Positions 42,292-51,531 of a stretch of 64,000 nucleotides of DNA are shown here, piece after piece. This DNA is from Massilia arenae (GTDB taxonomy: Bacteria > Pseudomonadota > Gammaproteobacteria > Burkholderiales > Burkholderiaceae_D), in the NCBI RefSeq assembly GCF_008014745.1, contig NZ_VPFD01000030.1, forward strand, positions 57,738 to 121,737. The letters are read 5' to 3'. Position numbers and translations under genes: made by a program. The notes below the pieces were generated by a model. That model was not told the DNA's origin. It saw only the letters and a program-made list of their open reading frames with translations, and ran no database searches. Within the stretch, counting starts at the first letter, position 1. The number at the start of each line of letters is the position of its first letter.

Positions 42292-42765
42292 CTATCTGGC
42301 GGTAGCACCATGAGCCTGCGATTGCGAAGGATGCTCCTGCCCATAAATGCGTTTCGGGTGGATGACCAATCGCTTCGCCAGGTCGTCCAGTGCTTTGCTG
42401 TGGTAGAGGTCCATGCACTTCAAGAAATCGAACCGCACGCCCTTGATTTCCGATTCGACCAGAGGATTGGAGTAATCCCTTGCCAGGTAGCTATTCACTA
42501 AGGAGTTGACTGCATCTGGACTCTGGTCCATATCGAAGTACGTCCAGTCGCGTAAGGCGCTGATGCTGCTGCCGGCATCCGTAGCCACGCTAGTGTCATT
42601 CCGATAGGCTTGGGTCAGACAGGTTGCCAGCACCATGTCCTTGTAATTCTGGGCGTAAGTGCGGGTTACAGCCAGCGGGGAGGTATTGTCGCGAGCACTG
42701 ATATGGGCTGGCAATGACAATAAAGTGGACACCATCACTGCCAGTCGCAGAGCGGACAACCTCAT
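42292..42765 (-). CDS. Tai4-like T6SS amidase immunity protein
   Basis: The 157-residue protein has a signal peptide (ALRLAVMVSTLLSLPAHISA) and a small helical domain with YAQNYKDMVLATCLTQAY, SALRDWTYFDMDQSPDAVNS, YLARDYSNPLVESEIKGVRF and FLKCMDLYHSKALDDLAK. This matches the pattern I remember for Tai4, the periplasmic inhibitor of the T6SS peptidoglycan amidase Tae4. The two Cys residues (LATC and LKC) are conserved in that family. No Tae4-type amidase or T6SS structural gene is visible nearby, so it may be an orphan immunity gene that protects against rivals. Periplasmic location is predicted. Confidence 0.72.
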   Translation of the reverse strand: MRLSALRLAVMVSTLLSLPAHISARDNTSPLAVTRTYAQNYKDMVLATCLTQAYRNDTSVATDAGSSISALRDWTYFDMDQSPDAVNSLVNSYLARDYSNPLVESEIKGVRFDFLKCMDLYHSKALDDLAKRLVIHPKRIYGQEHPSQSQAHGATAR

Positions 42766-43019
42766 CGCAAGCTCCAGAAATTTGCGCGATCTGTGCGGTA
42801 TCGCGCCTCGGGTTTGTTGTTTCCAACGCCGTGCATCATCGCGCGAGAAATTAAGGCCGGCCTTTCGCTAGCACAATAGTCGGGCGGATTTCCTCATGAC
42901 GTGCGAAGACCTGATCGGCATTTGCTATCGGGCTTGCTGCTGCGATGAGCAACGCGGACAAGGAGGGCGGGGTGCGGCCGCTGAAGCCGCTTCTGCGGCG
43001 CCATTGAAGCCGCGGCCGG

Positions 43020-44426
43020 TCAGCTGGCCGCAGCGGCAGGAGACGCCGGCCGAATATTCTGATTGGTACGGAACAGATTGTCCGGATCGTAGGTCGCCTT
43101 GATCTGCGCCAGGCGCGCATAGTTGGCGCCATACGCATCCGACGTACGCTCGCCTTCGTCCTGCGGCATGAAGTTGACGTAGACACCGCCGCTCGCATAC
43201 GGCGTGGCATCCGCAAAGAAATCGCGGGCCCAGGCAATGCAGCGTTCGTCGTCGGCCGGATCGTCCCAGCGCGTGTGCACGTTCATCACGTACAGCGCGT
43301 CACGGTGCGGATAAGCCGTCGCCTGCGGCGGCGGCGCCCCGGCCTGGCCGCCCAGCAGGCCGAGGAAGATCTCGCACTGGGAGGTGGGCAGGTTGCCGGC
43401 ATAGCGCACGACGACATCAATGGCTCCGTCGCTCAGTTGCGCGAAATTATGCGATTTCCAGTAGTTGCGCGCGCCTGGCGTGAGCATCGGATCGAAGATC
43501 TGCTGCCAGGCCGCATACGGCATGGGACCGACGTGCATGCCCAGCGGCTCGCCCAACTTGGCGATGCGTGCGATGGCGGCGTCCACGGCGTCGCTCGGCG
43601 ATGGCGAAAAGACCGGCAGCACCAGCACGTCCTGGCCATGCACTTGCGGCGCCAGGAACGGCAGCGGCGGCGCCTTGCGCAGGACGGCCCAGACCGTGAG
43701 GTCGGGCGTCATGGTAGCGACGGCATCGCGGTATTGCTGCAACACTGACCGGGCCTGGTCGAACGGGTAGACGACCAGCCCGGCCGTGATCTGCGGGCCC
43801 ACCGGGTGCAAGGCGAACTCGAAACGTGTGACCACGCCGAAATTGCCGCCGCCACCACGGATGGCCCAGAACAGATCGGGATGCTCGGTTGCGCTCACCT
43901 GCAGGCGCCCGGCATCGGCGGTGACCATCTCGGCCGACAGCAGATTGTCCGCCGCCAGGCCCAGCGTGCGGCTGAGCCAGCCGAAGCCGCCGCCCAGGGT
44001 CAGGCCAGCCACGCCGGTGGTGGAATTGATGCCCAGCGGCGTCGCCAGTCTGTAGGCCTGGGCTTCATGGTCGAAGTCGCGCAGGGTGGCGCCGCCTTCC
44101 ACCCAGGCGCGGCGGCGCTCCGGATCGACCTGTACCGACTTCATGCGCGACAGGTCGATCACCAGCCCGTCATCGCACAGCGCGCTGCCGGCGATATTGT
44201 GGCCGCCGCCACGTACGGCCAGCCGCAACTGGTGGTTGCGCGCATAGGCCAGCGACGCGCGTACGTCGGCGGTGCCGGCGCAGCGCACGATGATGGCCGG
44301 ATGCCGGTCGATCATCGCATTCCAGACGGCACGGGCATCGTCATAGCCCGCATCGTTGGCCTGGAGGATCTCTCCTCGTGTTACACCCCGTAACTCATTG
44401 AACTGCCCATTCGTCAGCGTATTCAT
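43020..44426 (-). CDS. FAD-binding (BBE-type) oxidoreductase
   Basis: The 468-residue flavoprotein has the PCMH-type FAD-binding fold: RLAVRGGGHNIAGSALCDDG with the His that can carry covalent FAD, LTLGGGFGWLSRTLGLAADN, and WAIRGGGGNFGVVTRFEF. The C-terminus has the BBE segment YGANYARLAQIKATYDPDNL-FR. The family includes berberine-bridge-like and sugar or alcohol oxidases. The second Cys seen in bicovalent members is not evident, so a single attachment is likely. No signal peptide is seen; the enzyme is probably cytoplasmic. The substrate is unknown. Confidence 0.9.
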   Translation of the reverse strand: MNTLTNGQFNELRGVTRGEILQANDAGYDDARAVWNAMIDRHPAIIVRCAGTADVRASLAYARNHQLRLAVRGGGHNIAGSALCDDGLVIDLSRMKSVQVDPERRRAWVEGGATLRDFDHEAQAYRLATPLGINSTTGVAGLTLGGGFGWLSRTLGLAADNLLSAEMVTADAGRLQVSATEHPDLFWAIRGGGGNFGVVTRFEFALHPVGPQITAGLVVYPFDQARSVLQQYRDAVATMTPDLTVWAVLRKAPPLPFLAPQVHGQDVLVLPVFSPSPSDAVDAAIARIAKLGEPLGMHVGPMPYAAWQQIFDPMLTPGARNYWKSHNFAQLSDGAIDVVVRYAGNLPTSQCEIFLGLLGGQAGAPPPQATAYPHRDALYVMNVHTRWDDPADDERCIAWARDFFADATPYASGGVYVNFMPQDEGERTSDAYGANYARLAQIKATYDPDNLFRTNQNIRPASPAAAAS

Positions 44427-44699
44427 GACCCACCTCGCAGATGGTTGGTTCGACGTCTCGCTTCATGATAGGAAGGCGATGTGCGTTGACGCAAGCTCAT
44501 GAGATGGAAATAGAGCGCAGGAATAGGGACTGGAGAATCGACAACGTCGGGCCATGGTCGAGGCCATTGGTCCAGCACAAACGGCGACGCAAGTGCGAGC
44601 TGCGACATACCGTGCGCATCGGCTGCAACGCATGATGAGCCCCTTCCCGGCGCCATTTATGGCGACCGGCCCGACGTTCTACTTTTAATGGAGACATGC

Positions 44700-46217
44700 A
44701 TGTGTATCGCTCGAAGAAACGATGTGTCGACCGGCAGCCCGATATCGGGGCTGTCCCGCCTGGTCTTGCTAGTGGTCGCGATGTGGACATCCGCAATGGC
44801 GCTTGCGCAGCCGGCGTCAGGCGAGGTGGATGGAAAACATGGCGCGCAGCGCACGAGCTATCGCGTGATCAACCTCGGCCCCGGCACGATCGCGACCTAC
44901 CCCGACATCAACACCGCCGGCCAGGTGGCGTTCTCGATGGTGAACGGCGGGCGAACGGCGGGTTTTTTCTTTGACGGCGCCGCGATAAAAAACATCGGCT
45001 CGCTGGGAGGCGGAATCACGTATGCGAACGACCTGAACGAGGCCGGCCAGATCGCCGGCACGTCGATCAACGAACAGGGCGTCGAGAACGCCTTCGTCTG
45101 GAGCGCTGGTGGCGGCATGCTCGACATCCGCGCCGAACCGGGCCGGGGCCGCTCGTATGGCTGGGCCATCAATAACCGCGGCGTCGTCACCGGCTCGTTC
45201 GGCGACTCGGCGCGGCCGTTCCGCTGGAGTCATGCCGGCGGCGTGGAAGACCTGGGCGTCACGCCGGCCTTCCAGCAACCTGCCGGCCGCGTACTCAACG
45301 ACGCCGGCCTGATCGCCGGCGTGACCACGATCGACGATGAATTCACGCGCGTGTTCGCCTGGACGCGCGCGAGCGGCCTGGTCGACATCGATACGTTGGG
45401 CAGCGTCGAATCGTCGCCCGTGGCCGTCGGCGCAGGAGGGGAGGTAGCGGGCAATCGCCTGGCTTCCTGGGACGATGGCGGCGATCGCCCCTTCCTGTGG
45501 ACACGCGCCACAGGCATGGTCGACCTCGGGATCGGCCGCGGCACCACGGCCTGGGTCAATGCGATGACGCCGGGCCTGCACATCGCGGGCGGCATCGGTT
45601 TTGCCGACGGACGCCAGCGCGCGATGTCGTGGACGCGGCGCAGCGGCATACGCGAACTCGGCACCCTGGGAGGCAGGACGTCGGTCGCGCGCGGCGTCAA
45701 TGCGAAGGGACAGATCGTCGGCTTTGCCGAGGACAAGGCCGGCGCCATGCGCGCCTTCGTCTGGAGTGCCGGCGGCGGTATGCTGGACCTGAACCGGCTG
45801 CTGCGCCGCGTGCCGCCGACGTTGGTGCTTGAACACGCGATGGCGGTCAACGACCGAGGCGAGATCGTGGCCAGCTCGAATGCCGGACTGGTATTACTCA
45901 GGCCGGATCAGGGACGCAAAGCCGGACCCACGGTCGGGCCGATTGTCGCAGAGCGCACGATCGAGGTCGGTGCGCCGCTGCAGGCGTCGGTGTCGTTCGT
46001 GGATGGCGACCGGGTCGGCACGCGCGGCGTGGATTGGTCGTGGGGTGATGGCAGTGGTGGGGCGGCGCGTCGGATCGACGAGCGCGCCGGCGTGGCCAGC
46101 GCGCGCGCCAGCCACAGTTTCTCCGCGCCGGGCAACTACACGGTGACGGCCACGGTGGTCGGCCGGGATGGCCGTCGCACCGTGGTCAGTCAAGAGGTGG
46201 AAGTGAAAGCGCCGTAA
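44700..46217 (+). CDS. Exported HAF-repeat/PKD domain protein
   Basis: The 505-residue secreted protein has a signal peptide (about residues 15-37, LVLLVVAMWTSAMALAQP), then repeated HAF-type units of about 50 residues such as IGSLGGGITYANDLNEAGQIAG, LGVTPAFQQPAGRVLNDAGLIAG and GTLGGRTSVARGVNAKGQIVG paired with AFVWSAGGGMLDL. A C-terminal PKD-like domain follows (VDWSWGDGSGG, SHSFSAPGNYTVTATVV). The likely fold is a beta propeller for surface adhesion or ligand binding. The start at 44700 has GGAG six bases upstream; an ATG at 44688 is less supported. Confidence 0.83.
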   Translation: MCIARRNDVSTGSPISGLSRLVLLVVAMWTSAMALAQPASGEVDGKHGAQRTSYRVINLGPGTIATYPDINTAGQVAFSMVNGGRTAGFFFDGAAIKNIGSLGGGITYANDLNEAGQIAGTSINEQGVENAFVWSAGGGMLDIRAEPGRGRSYGWAINNRGVVTGSFGDSARPFRWSHAGGVEDLGVTPAFQQPAGRVLNDAGLIAGVTTIDDEFTRVFAWTRASGLVDIDTLGSVESSPVAVGAGGEVAGNRLASWDDGGDRPFLWTRATGMVDLGIGRGTTAWVNAMTPGLHIAGGIGFADGRQRAMSWTRRSGIRELGTLGGRTSVARGVNAKGQIVGFAEDKAGAMRAFVWSAGGGMLDLNRLLRRVPPTLVLEHAMAVNDRGEIVASSNAGLVLLRPDQGRKAGPTVGPIVAERTIEVGAPLQASVSFVDGDRVGTRGVDWSWGDGSGGAARRIDERAGVASARASHSFSAPGNYTVTATVVGRDGRRTVVSQEVEVKAP

Positions 46218-46224
46218 GAGGGAA

Positions 46225-48018
46225 TCAACCCTTCTTCTGGGCCGCGATCCAGCGGTCGGTCGCCGCTTCGAGCACGTCGAGCGGCACCGCGCCGTGCGAC
46301 AGAACCTCGTTATGGAAGGCGCGCAGGTCGAAGTCCTTGCCCAGGGTCTTCTCGGCGCGCGTACGCAGTTCGCGCAGCTTCAGTTCGCCAATCTTGTAGC
46401 TCAGGGCCTGGCCTGGAATCGCGATATAGCGCTCGACTTCCTGCACCGCCGTCACCTCGTTCTGCGGCACGTTGTCCATGAAGTAGGCGATCGCCTGTTC
46501 ACGCGTCCAGCCTTTCGAGTGGATGCCGGTATCGACCACCAGGCGCACGCCGCGCCAGATTTCGGCGGTCAGGCGGCCCACCCACTGCCATGGGTCGTTG
46601 TACATGCCGATTTCCTGGCCCAGCATTTCGCTGTACAGGCCCCAGCCTTCCGAGAAGGCGGTGCTGCCGCCGAAGCGGCGGAAGGCCGGCAGGCCGGTCG
46701 TTTCCTGCGCCAGGCTGCGCTCGAAGTGGTGACCGGGAATCGCTTCATGCAGGAAGAAGGCGGTGGTCGTGAAGTTGGTGCGGGTCTCCGGCTTGTAGGC
46801 GTTGAAATAGAAGACGCCGGGACGCTTGCCGTCGACCGAGCCGCGCTGGTAAGAGGCCGGGGCGGCGCTCACTTCGCGGAAGGCTTCCACCGGACGGATC
46901 TCGAACGGCGCCTTGGGCACGCGCGCGAACAGCTGATCGACCTTGGCCTCGACGCGCGGACGCATCGCCTCGTAGGCCGCCTGGATCTCTTCACGCGACT
47001 TGAAGCGCAGCTCGGGCGCGGTGTTGAGGTGATTGAAGAATTCCTTCAGCGTGCCCTGGAAGCCGACCTTGACCTTGGCTTCCTCGAACTGGGCGCGGAT
47101 GCGCGCGACTTCGCGCAGGCCGATCTCGTGGATTTCTTCCGGCGTCTGATCGGTGGTGGTCGAGCGGCGCGCGAGGAAGGCATACCACTCCTTGCCGCCT
47201 GGCAGGGAGCCGATGCCGGCCGTGTCGCGGCCCGCCGGCAGGTAGGTGTCCTTCATGAAGGCCAGCAGCTTGCGGTTGGCCGGGGCCAGCTGATCACGCA
47301 CCATCTTGCCGTAGGCCGCCGTCAGGCGCGCCTTATCGGCGGCGCTGAAGGACTTCGGGAATTTCTTCGTTGGCCCCATATAGGTGCTGGTGTCGAGATT
47401 GTCGCTGCCGACGTTCTCGAGCTGCGGCAGCACGCGCTGGATCAGCGCCTTCGGCATCACGATGCCCTGCTTGATGCCGGCGCGCATATTGGCGATGCTG
47501 TCGTCGACGGCCGGCGCGTAGCCGGCGGCGCGCTTGAGCCAGTTCTCGTAATCCTGCACGGTCTGGAACGGCTGCGTCGAGGCGCCCGAGCCCAGCTGGG
47601 CCATCAGCAGATGCAGGCCCGAGAACTGATCGACCGGCACCAGGTCGGACGGGAAGCGCATGCTGTCGAGGTCTTGCTGCAGGCGGTAGCGCAGCAGGTC
47701 ATAGCTGATACGGTCTTCCGAGGGCAGCGGCGCCGGATCGAACTTGTCGCTGCTGGCGAGGTATTTTTCGGCCAGCGCGCGGGTCTGCTTGCGGCTCTCG
47801 GCCGACGAGGTCGGGCCGAAGCGGTCGTTGTAGCGATGGTCGCCATTGAAGGTGGCGGCGATCGGGTTCTCGCGCAGGTAGTCTTCCCAGTAGTCGCTAT
47901 ACAACTGGTTCATCTTTTCCGGCGTGGCCGGCGTCTTGACTTGGGCGACGGCGGGCAGGGCGGCGAACAGCGCGGTGCACAGCGCAGTGCGAAGGATATT
48001 GGGGAGCGAACGGGTCAT
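46225..48018 (-). CDS. DUF885 family protein (putative exported peptidase)
   Basis: The 597-residue protein has a signal peptide (ILRTALCTALFAALPAVAQ) and the DUF885 signature HEAIPGHHFERSLAQE near residue 430, a HExxxGHH motif resembling a zinc metallopeptidase centre. It also has AFSEGWGLYSEMLGQEIG, where a Glu could be the third ligand, and a GTQAWVDTGIHSKGW-type stretch (LVVDTGIHSKGWTREQAIAY). It is probably a periplasmic carboxypeptidase-like enzyme; the family is only lightly studied. It converges on the HAF protein with an 7-bp gap. Confidence 0.87.
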   Translation of the reverse strand: MTRSLPNILRTALCTALFAALPAVAQVKTPATPEKMNQLYSDYWEDYLRENPIAATFNGDHRYNDRFGPTSSAESRKQTRALAEKYLASSDKFDPAPLPSEDRISYDLLRYRLQQDLDSMRFPSDLVPVDQFSGLHLLMAQLGSGASTQPFQTVQDYENWLKRAAGYAPAVDDSIANMRAGIKQGIVMPKALIQRVLPQLENVGSDNLDTSTYMGPTKKFPKSFSAADKARLTAAYGKMVRDQLAPANRKLLAFMKDTYLPAGRDTAGIGSLPGGKEWYAFLARRSTTTDQTPEEIHEIGLREVARIRAQFEEAKVKVGFQGTLKEFFNHLNTAPELRFKSREEIQAAYEAMRPRVEAKVDQLFARVPKAPFEIRPVEAFREVSAAPASYQRGSVDGKRPGVFYFNAYKPETRTNFTTTAFFLHEAIPGHHFERSLAQETTGLPAFRRFGGSTAFSEGWGLYSEMLGQEIGMYNDPWQWVGRLTAEIWRGVRLVVDTGIHSKGWTREQAIAYFMDNVPQNEVTAVQEVERYIAIPGQALSYKIGELKLRELRTRAEKTLGKDFDLRAFHNEVLSHGAVPLDVLEAATDRWIAAQKKG

Positions 48019-48165
48019 GTCTTCTCTAGGTGGTCAGGGCAATGTAAGAATAGCATGATGGTCCAGGTGCAATACAAGAGGCAGACTGCTCGCCGCAGAA
48101 ACCCTTGCAGCCCGATTGTCCAGTGGTAAGCTATTGATGTTGTCATACCAACCCTGAGGGATTCC

Positions 48166-49290
48166 ATGAAACCGCTGTTCTCCTCCGATGACGAAGCGAA
48201 GGCCGCGTCGACGACCCCCGTGACGCCTGCCGCCGGTCTGCCGCCTTTGCTGGATCCGTCCATCACGCCGGACGCGCTGCCGGCACTGCGGCCGGAGGCG
48301 AGCGCAGCGCCAGTGATTCCTGTCGACCTCACCGGCATCGACGACAAGGCCATCGAGACCCTGGGCAGCGCCGCCGGGCCGGGTGTGGCGAAGGTGTCGG
48401 CCAAGCTGCTGGGCACCGTGCGCGCCTCTGACGCGGACGTGTTCGGCACGCAGCTGAACGAACTGATTGCCACCTCGAAGGGGCTGGACCCGGCCAAGCT
48501 CAAATCGGGCGGCCTGCTGTCGCGCGTGTCGAACATGTTCGGCTCGGTCAAGGAAAAGATGCTGTCGCAATACCAGGTGGTCGAGTCGCGTATGGACACC
48601 CTGGTGTCCGAGATGACGCGCCACGCCAACGTGCACCGGGCGCGCATCCACGATTTCGACGAGATGTACAAGGGCCTTGAGATCTACTATCAGGGCCTGG
48701 ACGCCGACGTGAAGAAGGGCGAAGCCTGGGCCGACCGGCTGCGCCAGGCGGTCGCGCAGCAAACCGCGGCGGCGAATGCCTTCGAGGCGCAGCAGGCGAC
48801 GGAACTCAGGCGTCGTCTCGAGCGTCTCGAAAAACGCATCGACGACCTGCGCCGCGCCATGCTGATGGCCACGCAGATGGTGCCGCAGATCCGCCTGTCG
48901 CAAGACAATGCGCGCGCGTTGACGGACACCTTTACGGACATCGTCAACGTGTCGATTCCGGCCTGGCGCAATGTGTTCTCGCTCTATCTGCTGCAACTGG
49001 AGGCCAAGCAGAGCGCGGCGGTTGCCAACGCGGCGTATGACGCCACCGACGCGGCCTTCCGCGCCCAGGCCGATATGCTGCTGGAAAATACCGAGACGGT
49101 CGCGCGCGCCAAGCAGCGCTCCATCGTCAGCCTGGAAACCGCGCAGCACGTCCAGACGCAGCTGGTGACGGCGTTCGACAAGCTCGAACAGATCTCGAAC
49201 GAAGGCCAGCAGCGCCGCCGCGACGAGCTGCCGAAACTGCAGGCGCTCGAGCAGGAGCTGATCGCCCGGTTCTCGCCAGGCGCGGCGTAA
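48166..49290 (+). CDS. TelA-like toxic-anion resistance protein
   Basis: The 374-residue cytoplasmic protein is a long helical bundle of the TelA/YceH family (toxic anion resistance): VKEKMLSQYQVVESRMDTLV, YYQGLDADVKKGEAWADRLR, and the characteristic MVPQIRLSQDNARALTDTFTDI. The N-terminal 45 residues are Pro/Ala-rich and variable. It heads a run of same-strand genes with terD, a known tellurite/stress pairing. The molecular role is unclear, but the family confers resistance to tellurite and some antimicrobials. Confidence 0.88.
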   Translation: MKPLFSSDDEAKAASTTPVTPAAGLPPLLDPSITPDALPALRPEASAAPVIPVDLTGIDDKAIETLGSAAGPGVAKVSAKLLGTVRASDADVFGTQLNELIATSKGLDPAKLKSGGLLSRVSNMFGSVKEKMLSQYQVVESRMDTLVSEMTRHANVHRARIHDFDEMYKGLEIYYQGLDADVKKGEAWADRLRQAVAQQTAAANAFEAQQATELRRRLERLEKRIDDLRRAMLMATQMVPQIRLSQDNARALTDTFTDIVNVSIPAWRNVFSLYLLQLEAKQSAAVANAAYDATDAAFRAQADMLLENTETVARAKQRSIVSLETAQHVQTQLVTAFDKLEQISNEGQQRRRDELPKLQALEQELIARFSPGAA

Positions 49291-49317
49291 TTTCAACTCA
49301 CTATACAAGGAGAGCTC

Positions 49318-49905
49318 ATGTCGACGACGCTCCAGACTGGCCACCGCATCAACCTCGAAAAATCCGCACCGGGCTTGAAGCGCGTACGGATCGGCCTCGG
49401 ATGGAAGGTCAATGCGGCCGAGGGCCATGCCTTCGATCTCGATTCGTCGGTGTTCCTGTGCAAGAAAGACGCGGACGACCATCCGGTCATGATCAGCAAC
49501 GCCCACTTCGTCTATTACAACCACACGACTTCGCCTGATGGCGCCGTGGTGCACTCGGGCGACAACCGCACCGGCGACAAGGATGGCGACGATGAAGTCA
49601 TCACCGTCGACCTGGACAAGGTCGATGCGGCGGTGATGGAAATGCCGATCGTGGTCACCATCCACGATGCCGAAGTGCGCAAACAGAACTTCGGCAGTGT
49701 CTCTGGCGCTTATGTGAAGGTGTACAACGCCGATACCGGCGAGACGATCGCGGAATACAACCTGAACGAAGACTATTCGGACAAGACCGCGCTGCAATTT
49801 GGTTCGCTGTACCGCAAAGATGGCGAGTGGCGTTTCCAGGCCGTCGGCGCGGGGTTCAAGCTAAACCTGGCAACCTTCATTCGCAAGCTGGGCGGCACTG
49901 TCTGA
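49318..49905 (+). CDS. terD: TerD-family tellurium resistance protein
   Basis: The 195-residue Ca2+-binding protein has the TerD signature: IGLGWKVNAAEGHAFDLDSS near 27-46 and VHSGDNRTGDKDGDDEVITV near 77-96, with the Asp-rich calcium site, then LEKV-like repeats and AEYNLNEDYSDKTALQFGSLYR. TerD proteins scaffold membrane-linked stress complexes in phage and metal resistance. A GGAGAGC site precedes the ATG. It lies 27 bp after telA-like and so shares its transcript. Whether the name TerD or a paralogue such as TerE is correct cannot be told from one copy. Confidence 0.9.
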   Translation: MSTTLQTGHRINLEKSAPGLKRVRIGLGWKVNAAEGHAFDLDSSVFLCKKDADDHPVMISNAHFVYYNHTTSPDGAVVHSGDNRTGDKDGDDEVITVDLDKVDAAVMEMPIVVTIHDAEVRKQNFGSVSGAYVKVYNADTGETIAEYNLNEDYSDKTALQFGSLYRKDGEWRFQAVGAGFKLNLATFIRKLGGTV

Positions 49906-49961
49906 GCAGCGGTACGCGTTCTCTTTCGAAGCGCTAATGGCTTGCGCCGGCGGGTAGACCG

Positions 49962-50852
49962 ATGACAGACCAGAAGCCCAAGGCATTCGACTTCGGCGAT
50001 GCGCCGGAGCCGCCCTCCGATCCGGTCGACCGTCCGGCCGGGCCGCGGGCGTTCGATTTCGGCGACGAGCACGATGATCCGGCGGCGCCCGATCGCAATG
50101 GCCCGCCCAGGGCGCTGTCCTTCGACGATGTTCCTGCGGTTCCGGCTACGTCTGCCGTGACCAGGAAAACCGTGGCCCGGCCGCTGTTCGACAGCGAAGA
50201 CCATCCGGCGGTGCGCGATGCGCTTGCCACCGTCCACGCCGAGTATCCGAATGTGTTTGCGCATTCGGAGCAGCGCCTGGCCATCCTGTTTCGCCGCATC
50301 CTGCCAGTAAGGCTGGCGCTGGTGACCGAGTGGGCAGAGGCACCGCTAATGGAACAGGCGGCGCTGCTCCAGCCTATTACCGAACTCGTATTGAAATTCA
50401 CGCAGATGGGCGTGCCGGCACTATTGGAAGTCGCGCTCGAGACCACCAAGGGGGCGCCGAGCATGTTCGGCCGGCTGTTTCGCCGACCGACAACGCCTGC
50501 CGAGTATCGGCCGGTGCTGACGTCGTCGCGCACGCAGCTCATGCAGTTGATGGCCGACAGCGAAGTCGCCATGCGTAATCTGGAAGAGTCGGCGAAGGGG
50601 CTGGGCTTGCACCTGCTTGTGCTGGCCGTGGTGTCGACACTCGTCGAGGATGCACCGGATGCGGCTTTGCGCGATGCGCTCGTGCAGCGGCGCACGCTGA
50701 TCCAGCAGGCGGTGCGCCAGGCTGAGTTGTCCGTATTGCAGATGAAGCAGGTGCGGCAACAGGCGGCGGATTTGATCGGGCAGGTGTCGTCATTCTTGGC
50801 TGTCACCTTGCCGGCGGTGGAAATGGCGCAGGCGCAGAGCGGGGCGCGATAG
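49962..50852 (+). CDS. Ter-cluster protein, unknown
   Basis: The 296-residue protein has a disordered N-terminus with repeated AFDFGD-type units (KAFDFGDAPEPP, RAFDFGDEHDDP, RALSFDDVPA) and a helical remainder (about 80-290) with ALLQPITELVLKFTQMGVPA and RTLIQQAVRQAELSVLQMKQ. The N-terminal repeats look like peptide motifs that bind a partner, perhaps a TerD-like or TelA-like protein. I recognise no named family. It is 56 bp after terD and in line with it, which points to a shared role. Confidence 0.72.
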   Translation: MTDQKPKAFDFGDAPEPPSDPVDRPAGPRAFDFGDEHDDPAAPDRNGPPRALSFDDVPAVPATSAVTRKTVARPLFDSEDHPAVRDALATVHAEYPNVFAHSEQRLAILFRRILPVRLALVTEWAEAPLMEQAALLQPITELVLKFTQMGVPALLEVALETTKGAPSMFGRLFRRPTTPAEYRPVLTSSRTQLMQLMADSEVAMRNLEESAKGLGLHLLVLAVVSTLVEDAPDAALRDALVQRRTLIQQAVRQAELSVLQMKQVRQQAADLIGQVSSFLAVTLPAVEMAQAQSGAR

Positions 50853-50873
50853 GCGCCAGGCGCCCTGAAACAG

Positions 50874-51413
50874 GTGCGGCTGTTAGAATTTGCCATAGCC
50901 TCACTGCCCATTTTCAGGAGTACAGACATCCTACGTTTTCTCATCACTGCGGCAATCGGCAGGCCAAGGTTGACGGCCGCCGTTGCAATATTCATGTTGG
51001 CCGCCTTGGCCGGTACGATGACCTATACAGGTTATCTCGTCATCGGGGTGGTGGCCGATTATCTCGGCACGGGCCGGATCGCGGCAGGGCTGCTGCTCGG
51101 CATTCTTTTCGCGAGATTTCCGTGGATAAAAGAGGGCAGGCTGCGCATTGTCGGCCTCTTGCCCAAGCCTGTCCGTCGACCGCTCATCGTGAGCCTGCTT
51201 GCACTGGGCCTGTTCACCTTCGTGGCGAGAGGCGACTACGTGCCCGCACTGTTTGTAGGTGTCGCGACGGCGTTTGTGCTCGCTTACCCATGGCTGCGGC
51301 GAGCGGTTGTCGATCGCATGTCGTCGTCTGTTTTCACATTCGCGGGGCAAAAGCGTCCCGAGCGCACCGACGACACGGTCATTGAAGGTGAATTCAGGGA
51401 ACGAAAAGAATGA
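50874..51413 (+). CDS. Membrane protein of the ter cluster, unknown
   Basis: The 179-residue frame has about four membrane spans (RLTAAVAIFMLAALAGTMTY, GYLVIGVVADYLGTGRIAAG, RPLIVSLLALGLFTFVA, VPALFVGVATAFVLAYPWL) and a charged tail (DDTVIEGEFRERKE). The GTG at 50874 is the only standard start but has no ribosome site. A perfect AGGAG at 50916-50920 stands seven bases before an in-frame ATC at 50928, so translation might start there. It lies 21 bp after the preceding gene, suggesting one operon. The family is unknown. Confidence 0.6.
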   Translation: MRLLEFAIASLPIFRSTDILRFLITAAIGRPRLTAAVAIFMLAALAGTMTYTGYLVIGVVADYLGTGRIAAGLLLGILFARFPWIKEGRLRIVGLLPKPVRRPLIVSLLALGLFTFVARGDYVPALFVGVATAFVLAYPWLRRAVVDRMSSSVFTFAGQKRPERTDDTVIEGEFRERKE

Positions 51414-51531
51414 GCTCGATTGCTGCCGGCCAGATGCGAAAAACCGCGTCGTAAGTATCTCCTTGCACCTAACGCGCGGGGCGCAGGGCGCGGGTGCTAC
51501 ACTGCGCGCCTTACACTCCAAAGCCACTGCC

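Noticed and set aside
42123..42344. A 73-codon minus-strand frame after the Tai4-like gene
   Set aside because: Overlaps the end of the Tai4-like gene in another frame and has no ribosome site.
46294..48129. A 611-codon plus-strand frame opposite the DUF885 gene
   Set aside because: Antisense shadow of a recognised gene with signal peptide and HExxxGHH motif.
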